Positions 36,501 to 51,167 of a stretch of DNA of 64,000 bases are shown piece after piece. Position numbers and translations under genes: made by a program. Positions within the stretch are counted from its first letter, which is position 1, and each line of letters starts with the position of its first letter. Under the pieces are notes generated by a model, which was not told where the DNA came from, did not search any database, and saw only the letters and a program-made list of their open reading frames with translations. The stretch covers positions 930,001 to 994,000 of the forward strand of contig JAUPFP010000045.1 of NCBI GenBank assembly GCA_036925085.1. Reading direction: 5' to 3'. The DNA is from Brachycybe producta. Its lineage: Eukaryota > Arthropoda > Diplopoda > Playtdesmida > Andrognathidae.

Positions 36501-37755
36501 TTATACGGGATTGTTATTACTTCACTATTGGCCCCTGTGCCACAGATTGAGAAATATTTGCATGATATTGCATAAAAATCCGAGTCCTAGTAATAATAAA
36601 AGATGGAAAGTATTTTAGGAACGTGAGGATAAATGAAAGTGATGATGTCAATGGATGGATGGATGAATTTTGATTTAAAAAAGTCACTTTTTATCCAGGT
36701 TTTAAACCCCAAAACTGGCCGAAGGGGCGAAGGGAAAAAAGAGCGAGAGAAAATTCCGAATAGAATCTCTCTTTTAGGATGTGTGGAGGGCCACCATTAA
36801 AATACCTGGTCGCCCTTGTGTTCCGGGTGTTCCAGGGCGGCCTGGTTTACCAACACCTGGTGGACCCGGTGGGCCCTGAAGTTGGGCCGTCAGTTCGGCC
36901 AGTTGTGCTTCCGGGTTTAAACGAATTGGGTGGAATTTTTTTTAGTAGTTTGGACAGAGACAGGAAAAATAAAAGGGAAGGTGAAAATAAATAGAAAATT
37001 AACAGAAAATGAATAATAAATTTTTAGACGTTAAAAAAATTACAATTTTAACTGTAAATAAAAAAAATTCGCAATAATTTTTATACAAGTTATTTCTGCA
37101 ATTTTAAAATTGCCATCATTGGTTGCCAATGATTATCATTATATTTTTAACTTGGTTATAATTTTGAATTAATAATTATATTTAATTTTGTTTTACCTCT
37201 TAAAACTGAAGCACAAATTTCTCTGACTTCTTCCTCTGTGTATCCACGGCCCTGAATTTTTAATTAAAACAAATTAAAAATTAATTAAAATTGCACTGAA
37301 AAATCCAACTTATGGGGTAGGTTTATTCTGTCTTTTTAGGAGTAAAATGAAGAGAAACTTGAATGTGGTTTAGAAACTAGAAGAAGGATAGCTAATTCAT
37401 GTTGATATCTTTTAAAATAAGCTTTTTATGTCAGATTAAAAATGACTAAACTTTAAGCAGACAATATTTTTTTTAACTCCTGTCCATGAATAGTTTATTT
37501 TGAAAGATACCAACATGAAAATACGCTTAAGTGATTGAGCTACCTTCCTAGTTTCTAAAATACTTTCTCGATTCTCATAATCAGAAATAGCTTCAGTAAA
37601 TTACTTACAGCAGGGCCTGGAAGTCCAGGCATGCCAGGTTGACCACGACTTCCCTGAGGACCTGCTGGACCAGGTGGTCCAGCTTGACCAGGAATGCCAG
37701 CAGAGCCCGGTGATCCAGCAGGACCTCTTTCTCCACTTGCTCCTCTCTCACCAGG
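33531..37755 (-). CDS. Collagen exons 34-40: NC2 linker, COL1 and C-terminus
   Basis: Exon 34 (147 nt) is helical. Exon 35 and the start of exon 36 encode [18 protein letters not shown] and then [11 protein letters not shown], an amphipathic, probably coiled-coil linker with one Cys. It is the counterpart of the NC2 trimerisation and disulphide segment of type IX/XIX. Exon 36 then resumes [15 protein letters not shown]. Exon 37 starts with a short ERREELMR interruption; an alternative acceptor 12 nt downstream also keeps frame. Exons 38-40 complete COL1. The C-terminus is [16 protein letters not shown] and then a polar, basic tail ending KKGN and TAA (33531-33533). The Cys pair right after the helix is the FACIT signature position. 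Confidence 0.9.
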
Positions 37756-40700
37756 CTAAAACAAAATCAACGATTTTTATAAAAATGGCCAGTCACAAGC
37801 AATAAAAGATAATTCTGACCATTCCTGGAGGTCCAGTCGATCCTGTTGGTCCCTAAAAAACAAGAATGAATAGAAAAACCATGTTATATAAATGACTATA
37901 TCCAGTCTGGAAATGAAAATTACCGGTGGTCCGGGCTTATAATAATCATCGTCAATGTCTACTTCGTTAATTCTTGATATGTCCACCTTTGGGCCAGGAG
38001 GACCTGGAGGTCCTGGTGGACCCTAAATTAGAAATTGTTTCATGAATATATAAATGAGAAAAATAAATGTTTTGAAAATTGTAATTACTGGAGTTCCTGG
38101 TCGTCCTTCTAAGCCAGGAATTCCCTGGAGTCCTGGTAATCCTACCACTCCTGGTGTTCCCTGTTAAGAAATTCATATATTATTCACTTTTGTAAACAAA
38201 ATTATGATTAAAACTGGTTTTAAATTGTAAACATCCGTTGAACTCTGGCTATATTCTGTTTTTCAGGTGCAGAATTACGAGAAACTTGAAAGGGATTTAG
38301 AAACTAGAAGGGTAGCTCAATCAATTAAGTGATATTTTCGTGTTGATAAACAAGCGTTTTATGTTATTTCGAAAATGAACCAACTTGAAGCTGACAGCAC
38401 TTTTTAATTTTTGTTTATAAAAAGTTTATTTTGAAAGATATCAACTTGAGTTTCTAAAACACTTTTAATTTATTTATCTTTAAAAATGTTTTGGAAACTT
38501 GAACTTGGGGATTGTTGCAGTATGAAAATGACCCAATTTTAAGTAGACGATATTTTTTAATTTTGTTTTCTATAAAAATGTTTATTTTGAAAAACATCAA
38601 CATGAAAAATACTATTAAATGATTCAGCTACCGTCACCGTTCTAGTTTCTAACACTTTTAATTTGTCTCAGTTAGCTTCTAAAAAGTAGAATGAACCGAG
38701 TTTAAAAAAAACAGCAGTTAATAAAAGCATCTTAAAGATAAACAATCTTCTTACCGAAGGTCCAGGTGGCCCTCTGGGACCCATCGGTCCTTCATTGCCC
38801 CGTTCACCTTCATCGCCCTTAGGTCCAATTTTTCCTATAAATCCCATAACTCCCCTCTCTCCAGCTCTGCCCTGCAATATGTTTAAATGAATTAGTTACA
38901 TTTTTGAAAAAAAATTTCAACGATGAATCTGGGCTTACAATAGGGCCTTCGGGTCCAATTGCACCAACATCTCCTTTCTCACCCTTAGGACCCTATAATA
39001 AAATACAAATTTCATGAATTTTCATCGAACAGTTTCATTATAGGTGTTGTTAACTACTATCACAATTTCATACCGTTTCGCCTTCATCTCCTTGTAGACC
39101 AGGTGGTCCTGGATTTCCCTAAAATGAAACAAATATTATGAATTCTATCAGAAATTATTTGTTGTTGTTAGGAGTGTTACTGGTAGTCCTTGAAGTCCCA
39201 GGGATCCTGGTGGCCCAGCAGGTCCAATTTCACCCTGACATAAAAGGTTCATTTAGTCGTTTAAAAATTATAGTGTTTTTTGAAGAAATTTGTAAATACT
39301 TTTGCTCCATTTGATCCGGATTCACCTGGTGGTCCTGGTGCTCCAGGAGTTCCCTTAAGAAAATTACAATTTATTTGCCCACACGTACAAAAAAAAAGAC
39401 ATGCCGAAGGCCATAACTAGCTAATTTTACGCCTGAAGTAAGAATAAAACTGGCGCCCTTTTAGTATTTTTATTCGTTATTTTGCACTTTTATTTCTGCG
39501 CCTGAGTTTTTCGCCTGATACAAGAATTCTATTTCTACATCCCTGAGCCTAACTACGACTCTGTGAGGGTTCCAATCTTACTGGTTCTCCAGCTTGTGCC
39601 ACATTTCCAGGTAGTCCCGGTTCGCCTGGTTCTCCCTATTTTTTTTAAAAAAAATACAATAGATTTTCGATTTATAAAGAAAAGTTTGTGGGAAATTATT
39701 TTTCTTTACCGAATCGCCTTTTGGTCCAACAGGTCCAGACCCTCCAGAAGGACCAGATGGACCCTAGAATTTGTTTTTATAATAGTTAAAAACAGAAATA
39801 TCATGCCTGAGATGACTGACTACCTACTGGCATTCCTACTAATCCAGGTGGTCCTATGAGACCCGTGGCTCCTGGAAAACCCTAAGAAATATTAACAAAT
39901 TCAAATGTATTTCTCATCTTCTCTAAGGACCTGGGTACACAGACCACTTCTGGATGACTTTTCGACTGCAAAATGAAGTCGAAAAGTGGTCAAAAGGTGG
40001 TCTGTGTGCCAAAAGCCTAAATGATTGTTTCTGATTTTTGTTGTCAATTCTCTAACCCTTTCTCCTTGAGGTCCTATTGGGCCTGTATTTCCTGTGGCGC
40101 CTCGTGATCCCTAAAAAGGTTAATCCAAATCTTAAATCGCATATTATTAATGACGTTTTGGGTGATACTTACTGGTAAACCGTCAGCTCCTGGTACCCCT
40201 GAGTCTCCCCTTTCACCCTTGTCTCCCTTCAAACATAATTGGTTATTTGTTATGAAAAAAGGAAAAAAGGACATAAAGAGATGGAATTTAAATATTGAAA
40301 GTTTTCTCACTTTTGGACCTCTTTCTCCAATGGAACCACGGTCACCATGTGCTCCCTTTTCACCCTGTCAGACACATTTCGATAAAATGAATTGTGATTA
40401 TTTAGGTCAAAAGAAAATTACCTTTTCACCAGGAAGCCCAGTTTCTCCAGGTGAACCCCGAGGACCGGGAACTCCCTAGTAAAATAAAAAACCAGTACTT
40501 TTAATTTAATATACGTGTTTACGTGATGCAAATTGAAATGATTTGGGCTAAATAAATATTCAAGAAGTGACACTTAGCACTTGAACTTTAATTTGAAACC
40601 TTTAACAGGGTTAGTTAATATATAAAGTTTTCTTTTTAAATATGGTATTTAAGTACTTGAGTTGGTTCTCCACTGACTGTTGTTCCAGGCGTGCCAGGAA

Positions 40701-43700
40701 CTCCAGGAGCGCCCTTGGAAAAAGTAATTCGATAATCAAATAAAGATCATGTGTTTGTAGTATTAAGAGTGTCTTACCGGTTCACCTGGTGTTCCTGGTA
40801 ATCCGACAAACCCACGTTCACCTGGTTCGCCCTTATTTAAAGATTGAAATAATTGTTGTAAAATTATTCATTTCTGAACGTCAACCGTACTTAAAAGAAA
40901 TTACTTTAAGTCCTAATGGACCAATGGGCCCTGTTTCACCAGTTGCACCTTTTTCGCCCTAATATTTTTTTCATTGAAATGAATGAATGAATGAATCAAA
41001 AATAATTAATTATAAAATAATTAATTATATATTTAATTTTAAATAACTTACTGTTGGACCAAGATGACCTCTTGAACCCCTAGGTCCTCTGTCACCCACT
41101 TCACCCTGAGGTGGTTAGCAATTAATTTAATTTAAGGACTTTTTTTTTTCAATTTTAACAAACCTTAACTCCTGCAAGTCCTGGTAATCCAGGTATTCCT
41201 GGTTCTCCTGGAGGCCCTACTGACTATTATAAAAAAGTGCATAATTTTTTTGTACAAATATTTGTGTGAATTAAATATTTAAATTTTGTTTACCTGTTCT
41301 GTATCACCAACAGTCCCAGGGAACCCTCTAGGTCCTGGTTCACCTGTTGCTCCCTATACATTATAAGCTTGTTTAATAAGTATTTTGTTATTGTATTTTT
41401 AAGGATTACTCACGGTTAATCCTCGTTCTCCTATCAATCCTCTTTGTCCAGGTATTCCCTTTACATTGTTTTGTTTAATTAAGAAAAAATGAGAAAATAT
41501 TAGTCTGAGAGTTACCCTTAAAGTAGGCAATCACTGATAACAAACTATGCTCTAGGCTGCTACCCCTTAATGAGGGCAATCACTGCTTTACTACGTGCTT
41601 ATGAGGGAAGTTTATTTACATCTTTTACGTAAAAAAAACTTCACTGTCCGTTTTGACGAGGCGCCTGAATAAGCGCCAAACGCGCCAACTGTTCAATTTG
41701 ATGCTTATTTTAGTTTGACATTTAACCAGTTTGGCGCTTATTTAGTTTTCAGATTGAAAAGTTAAGTATGTTTGAAAAGACCTGGGTTAATCCCAGCCTC
41801 TTTGTACAGTCTTTCATATTTTTGCGCGCCTTCGGCGCTATGGTGCCCACGTACCGCACCTTTGGCGTTTTTTTTTTCTTCTAATTTTGACGCCAGAGTT
41901 ATATTTGATTATTCTCTTTCATTTGCATAAATGTATTTGGCAAATGGCTAATTTTATAAAACGTTTTCAATGTTTTAAAATTAACCAAGTGGAAATACAA
42001 TATAACATTTATGGCATTGTTTTTGTTTTCTTACCGGTGATCCCGGTAATCCAGGAAAACCCTGTTCTCCTTTTTGACCTGTTAGTCCCTGCAACCAGTA
42101 ATTAAAAGAAATTTCAAAAATATGTAATTATTGAAGAATTAAAAAAATGTTAAGTTTTTACAGGTGTTCCTGCAATTCCAGAAGGACCTATAGGACCAAT
42201 GGGACCCTGTAACATTTAAACAAAGAGGTCAATTAGATCATTTTTTAATGAAAGCAGGTGATATACTGTATGATACCCTTTCACCGCTCGTTCCTGGTTC
42301 CCCTTTGGATCCAGGAAAACCTGGAATTCCAGGCTCTCCAATAATTCCTCGTGCTCCAGGAACACCTGGTATTCCCGGTAGACCCTGCAAAAATAATATT
42401 AGTAAATAAATTATAATTAAGAAGGTTTATAAACAGCTGGTTTTAGAAATCTTGATTGTTTTGTTTTTCAGAAGCAAAATTAAGAAAAACTAGAAAGTTT
42501 TTTTTAGAAACTTAACTAGAAGGGATGGCTTAATCACAAAAGGGTAATTTTCATGTTGATATCTTTCAAAATAAACTTTTTATTAAAAAAATATCATCTG
42601 CTTAAAGTTGAATCATTTCCAATTTGGCATAAAGCTTATTTTGAAAGATATCAACATGAAAATTACTTACAATAAGTGATTGAGCTACCCTTCTAGTTTC
42701 TAAAACGCATTCAAGTTTGTTTTTCTTCATTTTTCATCTGACAAACAGAATAATCATGAGTTCAAGAGGCTCATGGTGTTCCTTCCGTAAGGAATTTATT
42801 ACCTGTGATCCGTTGATTCCCGGAGGTCCCTGGGGACAAATGGTGTCACATGATGTAGTTTCCGGTGGTTCACGTATTGCCTGAAAAGGAAGCAAAAAAA
42901 AACTTTTAACTCTGCTTCACACAGACCATTTTGTGGTGCCACGTAAAGTGGTCGTATTTCGGCAGACCATTGATTACGTAGAGGGTGTTCACACGAACCA
43001 CCACAACGTTTTTTTTTGCACGACAGTGGCGATAAGTGGTTGAGTTCGGCCACAAGTGGCGACCACTGCTTGTTTGTCAATGATGATCATGGTCATACAG
43101 CGGGACATAGTTTTCATTGATGGTCTGTGGGAAGCAAGCCACATCAACCACTTTGTGCTACCATCAAAGCGGTTCGTGTGAATTCCCTTCTAGTCTTCAG
43201 TTCAGTTATTTAAAATAAATATGACGTGATTATTTTACCGGTAATTCATCACACGTTTCACGATCGGGACGAGTTGGATCACAACTCATGACCATCCATT
43301 GCAAATCCATGAGAACCGTTCCGCCTCTTCTATACTGAGCTAGGATTATTTCGCCATTGGTGTCAATGGGTCCTTTGGGTTCCAATGGAAGTTCGGTCTG
43401 TCTTTCGCAATCCATGTAGTAAACGACTCGATCTCGAAAAACACTCACGTGAATCTTGTGCCATTTTTGATCGAAAACCTTATTTAAGATAAAAACAATG
43501 GAGGAAAAAAAAATTCAATTTTTGTTTTTGTTTATAAAGTAGTCATATTATAAGTATTAAGGTGGCTGAATAGATATTTTGCTTTTGTTTTTCCCGATGG
43601 AGAAGCTGCAGTGGCTAGTTTTTAAAGCGAACATTTTTCAAGAGAAACATTACAAAAAAAAATTCAAAATGTTTTAGAAACTAGAATAGTTGGTGATAAT

Positions 43701-46700
43701 GCTAGGAGTTATTTTATGAAATCTTTTAAAATAAACTTTGAAAAAGGCGAAAATAGTCTTTTTTATGAAATGTTAATGAAAAAAACCTAAAAAAACGGGT
43801 CATTTTCAAACTTTACTATAAAATATTTCTTTAAATTTAGCATTTAATTTTAGCATAATCTTTTACCATTCTAGTTTTGAAAATAATTTGATTTTTTTTT
43901 TGTAATGTTGTTTCTAAAAAAAGTTCGCTTGATGTTTTTGCGTCCAAAGTTTCCAAAAGAAACTTCTACGAAGCTTAGCATTAACTGCGGTAGTGGCGCG
44001 CCATCCGGAAAGATAAAAAAAGCAAAATAAATATCTATTGAGCCACCTTAAACAAAGATATTGCCACAAAACTGTCAGCAATAATTCAAGAGATATTTAC
44101 TTTAACTTGAGGAAATGTTAACGTCTGTAATTGTCGATCATAATTCATGATGTAAAAATCCATTGATTCTTGAATTGGATTCATTGTTATACCAAATTGA
44201 GGTTGTTTAATGAGGTCTTCGATCCGGATTAAATGCCAAGATCTCGTTGTGGGTCTTCTTAGACGAAATGTGCTCACGAAGGAAAACTCTTCGGGTAGAT
44301 CTCGTGGGAATATGTTCCTAGAAAAAAAAAACATTTGCAACAATGCCAGATGAAATATTAATATAGTTTATAAAAATTGACCATTTTTCTTTAAATAAAA
44401 TTCCACATTCGTGAGTCATAACGAAACAAGTTTTGACATTTTTTTTAAGGTGAATTTGTCTTTACCTTATTGGCAGTCGTAAATTAGCTTCTCTAGTTAA
44501 TCGATAAGCTGTTTGCATTCGATTCGATCCTCGAACTCTTTTAACACCTTTGAAATCGAAATCCAGGGCATCCAGACCAAACTTACGAATGAAATCGAAC
44601 CCTAGAAATTTGTTTTTTTTTTCTCCATTAGATTAGTTTCTCCATTTTAAATTCAGAATTTCAATTATTATTCACCTTAATTTTCCTTATTACATTTGGT
44701 AGTGCAAATTAAACAATTAACTTTTGTAAATGAATTAGATAAATAATAAAAATTACAGTAGAATCTTCGATTATCCGGATCTCGGTTACTCCGGATCACC
44801 TTTTATTATAATCTAAAAGTTTTTTTTAGATTGTCAGTGGTTTTGTTATTTAGGAAATAATTAAAATTAAAAAAATCAGTTATTTTCTGGATTATATAGA
44901 CTTTTTTCTGGTCATCCGGACCAGGTCCGCGGTCCCAATTTGTCCGGATAATCAAAATTTTACTGTCTAGAAAATACTTTTCATTCGCCTTTTTATTTAA
45001 TTTCATAATTTAGTTGTTTGTTTGAAATACTTCTGGAATATTTTTGAAAGATATTCCCCGCACAGCAAGGGATTGAGAACCCATGACCAACATTACCAAT
45101 GGGCCGAGACACTAACCATTACACCAACAAGACAAGAACAGATTAGATTTTGTTTTTTACTCGCTTTTATTTTAACTTCATAATTTTTGTTTGTCCACCG
45201 CCACCTTCTGAAATATTTGAAAATTAATTCACACTGGACGGGGATTGAGAACCCATGACCAACGTAACCCATGGGCTGAGAGCCTGGGACACTAACCACT
45301 ACACCAACAAGACAAGAGCGGATTTGATCTTGTTTTTTCTACTTTTTAGACCTTTTTTTTTTATAAAAGCAAGTATCACGAAAAACATGTTTTTTGTTTA
45401 ATTTTCTTGTTAATGGCTCAATTTTTAAAGTAAAGAAGGGTTATTTTAAAATGATACCCAAAATTTAATGTTTTATAACTTTATTTAAATTATAATGTAA
45501 GTTAAAATGAATTTTTTGTTTCATGTTTTTATAATCTGTCCAAGATACAATTTTTTTTCTGTTCAAAATTGAGTAAAATTCCATACTTCTATTAAAAAAA
45601 AAACTACTAATTAGCTAAGATATTTTCGTGATTAGTATCTTTAAAAATAAACTTTTTATGGCAGGTTTTTGAAAATGGATAAGTGAAAAGTTATTTTCAA
45701 AATTGCCAAAAAAAAAAAGTTAACTTTTAAAACAAAATTAGTTTTAGCAACCTGACGGGTCTGAAGAAGAAGGCTTAATTTTTCTTCTGAACCTGTAATA
45801 GCAACCTTACCTTTAAGGCGTCTGTCAGATGAGACCATTCGAGAGGCGCCACACAGTCATTTCAACCGTGTAGATGTTCTGTAAACATGGCGTGGCGCCA
45901 CTCTCCATGCAACGCGCTACAGTCGATCTTAGAGCGACTTCGGTGGCCACTCTCGTGTGGTGCCACTGTAACAACTAAATTATTTTGCTTGTGTGTCTGT
46001 CTACTAGAAATCACTGAGTCAAGTGGCTAAAAAACGGAGTGGCGCCACTCGAGTGGCCTCGTGTGACAGAGAGGCCTAACTAAAGAAGAACACGAAAATT
46101 GTTTATTTTTTGTTATTTTTTTTACCTGGTAAATCATCTTCTCCAGGTTTAATTTCTGGACATATACTTGTCTCCTCCTCATCTATACTATTTTCTGCAA
46201 TCGTGAAAACATACAAATAAAAGACAAAAACAAGTTTTTAAAGTTGTTCTCGACTGAAAAAAAAAACGCCATTAACAATAATAACTGTGCGTTTTATTAT
46301 TATCATTATTATTGTTATATACTAAATTTATATATTATTACCCCATTCTTTATGTAATGTTGAAAATTTAAATTGCCTATTTTGCATACATTTCTAATTT
46401 GAAAACATTTAAAGTAGTTTTTCTTTTCTCTTTATTTTCTCGCTCATATTTTATGACAATTGCAAAAGTTTTGAATTGTTTGTTCTTAGTTATTATTAGT
46501 TTAGTTTTAACAGTGGTTTTATTTGTCTAAAATGTAAATGAAGAAGGGAGGAGGAGAAGGAGGTGATTGAGAAAAAATGTGCAATTAATTTTAGGCTCAA
46601 ATTCAAGAAGGGGAACTTCAGAAATTGAAAAAAAAAATACTACTTTATAAAACCTATCCTCTAAAACAAAACAAAAAAAAAATGGTGAACACAGATGTGA

Positions 46701-49700
46701 GCGCCATCTAGTAACTTGAGTTGATTTAAGGCATGCATTAAAGATAATTATCATTTTTCAGTATTTTGCGGGTCAATAAAATTTTACTTAAAAAATATTA
46801 AAAAATATATAAAATATATGCTTCAGTAATTAATTAATATGGTGATACATTTTAACATCATATTTTGGATATTTTTAAAATTTGACGATATTATTATGTA
46901 TATATTATTAAAATGTTTTGAACAAAGATTGAATTTTACATTTATTTCTCCTAGAAAAACTTTTTATAGAAGAAATATAAATGATAAAATGTATTATAAC
47001 TAGCAAACAAGTAAGCAACTTTAAAAGTTGTTGTAAAATTTGCATTGCTGTCAACTCAAGCGGTTTGGAGGTGCTGCAAATGGCGGTCACCATTCCTCCA
47101 ATGCTATTTTTTTTTTGCATAGTTTCCCAGTATTTTTTTTTTGCTTCCGCCATAGAAAAGGGATTCAACTTGAAAGTTTTAAATGACAAAGTTAGCTTCA
47201 TGAATTTGAGCCTTAAGCTGGGTAAAGACGATCAATTATGGCTTAGTCAGCTATTATTTGGTTTTCTTTTGAAACTTGATTAAGGCAGCTTCTGTTTTTT
47301 TTAAACACATGTTCTCATCATTGCAAAGCATTCCATTACGATTAGAAAGAACGTGTATTTTTCCCATGTCTAAAATGGACAAACCAGAATTGATCGTATG
47401 TACCCAGCCGTAGAAATTGTACAGGGTAAGGGTTACATTAGTATACAGTTTGTCTAATTTGAAGGTAGGAGAAAAAAAAAGAGTAGTAATAAATGTGTTA
47501 AAACAATTATAAACAAACTGTTATTAGGTGCTAATAATCCTTGCAATGCAATAAATGTAGAATCAAGATGGTTTTTTTAAAACACATTTAAAACATAATA
47601 CGATTAAACCAAATTTACCATCTTCGTCATCGAAGTTTATTGGGATGAAGACTGGGTTCTCTGGAGATGATACTCCTCGGTACCCCAAATCGGGGTCGTA
47701 TAAACCACTTTCTAAATATATCGTATATATAGTAAAGTTTATTTAATATTAATTAATTGCAAATCTAATTAATAATACTTCGCTTCCTTTCATTATTTAT
47801 ATTTTATTATTTTAAAATTTTAAGCTTTATTTTTTAATATTTGAATTTGTTTTCCATGCTGTTTATAATGGAGGGAGTCAAGATATTTTTTTTTCATGCC
47901 TAAATTAGTAATTGATGAAGATTTTCATAATTATTCTTTTACTTATGTATTTTTTTTTTTAAAAAAAGGACCATGCCCATGTCTGTTATATATTTTTATT
48001 TTGCCTGATTTTCATTTCAGGCTGTGCAGATATTTGTTGGTACCACTTTGCGGGTCAGTCTTATCACTGATTTCATTTAGGATATGGGGATCATACAATA
48101 AAAGCTATTTATTAATATTATTGTTTGTGGTGGTGTTTTTTTGCCATTCTTATTTATTTCGATTTAGCGGGTTCTTTGAAAGGGGTGGATATTGAATTAT
48201 TTAAAATTGTGTTCGGTTTTTTTTTTTATAAGCAGCCATTGCAAAATACGCAAATGAAGGAGAAAAATCGAACTGTGAACACTCTGCGTTTCAGGAGTAA
48301 CATTAATATGAAACCGAAAATGTTTTAGAAACTAGTAAAGGACACATTTTTATGTTGGTATCTTTTCAAAATCTCCAATTTGAGATTTTTGAGCATTTGA
48401 GCCACAAAATTTGATAACATAATCTGGCAGTGTCCAAAATATAGACCTACATTTTGTAAAAATAAAAAAGTGAAGCCCAATCCACACAACTTTTCAGTTA
48501 GCCCAGTTCTACCATGCCCATGAAATGTATTTAAGTCATGTGGCCCACGTATACCTAGTACACACCTGATAATTTAAATGCATTTAAATAATAAACGTGT
48601 TCTACAGAGCCCTCTGTGAAGGACAAACAAACAATACGTCGAATTCAATTTATTCACTTAATTAATATGAAAATATTCAGTTAATACTTAAATATAATAT
48701 ATAAACTATTGACAAAATATTGATTTAGTATTTCAAAATTTAAAATAATAATAAAGTCAATTTTTAATTTGTTGTTTATGTCCTTAACTGGATTCCGTAT
48801 GAATTCACCTAAACACATTTAATTCGAATTCATTTAACTCATGTGTGTACAAGGTATGAGGTTCACAAAGCCCACCAGGCCCACAAACCTAATTTAACTT
48901 ATGTGTGGCCCACTTGGGTTCACAAAGCCCACCAGGCCCACAAACCTCATAACGCTCAGAAGCTTAAGCCCCAACCCCAAAATGAAAAAAAATCAAACTT
49001 TATTACTATTCCAGAATTATTTTTTCAACATTTTTTTTTCTTTCAAAACGCAGAGTATCCAACGTTCCACTGACTATTTTAGACTTTTTTTTTAAAGTGT
49101 CCTGAAAGTCACAACAAAGTCAATAAACAGTGTGCAGTTAGTTAATTGTCTTGTTAGTTTATTCAGTTATTAAAACATATAGTTAGTGCATTCACTCATT
49201 TATTTTGAAATACAACAACAAAAAAAGCAAAGAGCCATGTCCACTATAAATACATAATGGTTGTTAGGACACTGGATATAAATATGCAAAACTGAATAAT
49301 AATAAAAAACTAGAAAGATTTTTCTAGTTCATTATTTATTATATTATTATTCGTAGTTTACTTACGTGTACTGCTAGGTAATATCCTTTGAAACAAAATG
49401 AATAATAATATCAAGATCCAGTGACATTTTAGCCAAGATCCTTTGAACCTAGATTAGAAATTTAATAATAAGTAAGGCTCGGATTTTTATGCAAATGTTT
49501 CTCAACTTGTGGCCCAAGTGCCGATTGTGAAGTAATCATCATCATCATTAGAACAACTGCAATTATGCTTTAACTAATCAAAAATGCTAGTTAGAGGCTA
49601 GATGTCTGGTTATTATCTCTGTTGTCAACTTAAGAGTTCTAGCCTCTACCCAGTGTTGATTGAAAAAACCGATAATTTCTTGTTGGTTGATCTAAACGGG

Positions 49701-51116
49701 GGATTGTTACTTGACAAATTTTGCTCTTTTGCCCACAGATTGAGAAACATTTGCTTGATATTGCATACAAATCCGAGCACCAATATAAAAATTGGCACCA
49801 CACATTGAAATAAAATCCCGCACCCCTGATGAGGGTAGTTTGTCATTTTGTACAGGGTGTAAGAAAAATGTATGAACATACTTTTCTAACTTATTAGCTC
49901 AAGATTTATTATTTGCCAACAAGTGCCAGTACTGCCATACAATGATTTATGGAAGGCTCATTAGGACATAATAATAATAATCTGAGCTTTAATTCAGACC
50001 GAAAAAGTGAAAACATTTAAAAGGGAGTTTAATGACCAGTTTGGCCGTTGTTTGAATTTAGTGTGTTTGATGGCGGCCATTTTTATGTCTAGAGAATGTT
50101 TCAGGACAATGTCCTTAATTTACATTGCTATTGCTCTATTATACAGTATGTTTCAGAATGAATGCTTCAGTCCAATTATCAAAGTCTATTTTGGGTAGCA
50201 AAGTCTATTGTTTAGAAAATAATAAATGCTTCACACTTGAAGGTAGTTAACAATATTTTAAAATGTTGAAGTGTAAAAATGACATACATTGTTAGATAAT
50301 TAAAAAGTTAATAATATTTTTAAAAACACTAAGGTTTATAAAATTGTTTTTATTAAAAAAAAAATGTAATTTAAACCTCAATTTTTAAATTTCTACTTTT
50401 TAATGTTTTTTTTTTACTAATTTGTTTCGTTTTTTCTGTACAAATAAACTACATTTTAATATGTTAAGTTGGTTTTAATGTGTAAACGCCGTTCGAACTT
50501 TTGTATTTGAGGTATAAAATGAAGAGAAACTTGAATGTGCTTTCGAAACTAGAAGGGTGACTTAATCCTCTTAAAGGTAATTTGCATGTTTGATATCTTT
50601 CAAAATAAACTTTTTGTGTGAGTTTGAAAATGTCAAACTTTTAAGCGCAGATAACACGAGGTATAAAAAGTTTACTTTTTAAAGATATCAAACATGAAAA
50701 TAGCCTTAAATAATTGGGCTACCCTTCTAGTTAAAAAAAAAACACTTTCTAGTTTTTCTTCATTTTTTTCAGTTCGAAAATCAGTTTTTCATAAACCCAT
50801 CTTTAACAATCAACTGAAATTTTAAATGTGTAACATTTAGAATGTCTCCGATATTTAATTTTAAACGATTTAGCTGCGCGCACTACTTTTTATACTTTTA
50901 ATAATTAACTTTTAAGATTGGTTCTGAGACAGACTGTATAATATATAGAAGGTTTTCTTAAGTGTCTAAACAATCAAACTTAAATTTCATATTATAATTC
51001 CTATTGTAGACAGTTCTTTCGATGCATAATTAATTATTTGAAAATGAAATTTAATCACGTTTTCTTTTAATTTGAAACCGGAAGTATCTTTTTTTTGCAA
51101 TCTTGTTTGATATAAT

Positions 51117-51167
<51 letters not shown>

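Noticed and set aside
47896..48195. 99-codon hydrophobic open frame in collagen intron 2
   Set aside because: Poly-Phe/Leu composition from T-rich DNA; no domain or conserved motif.
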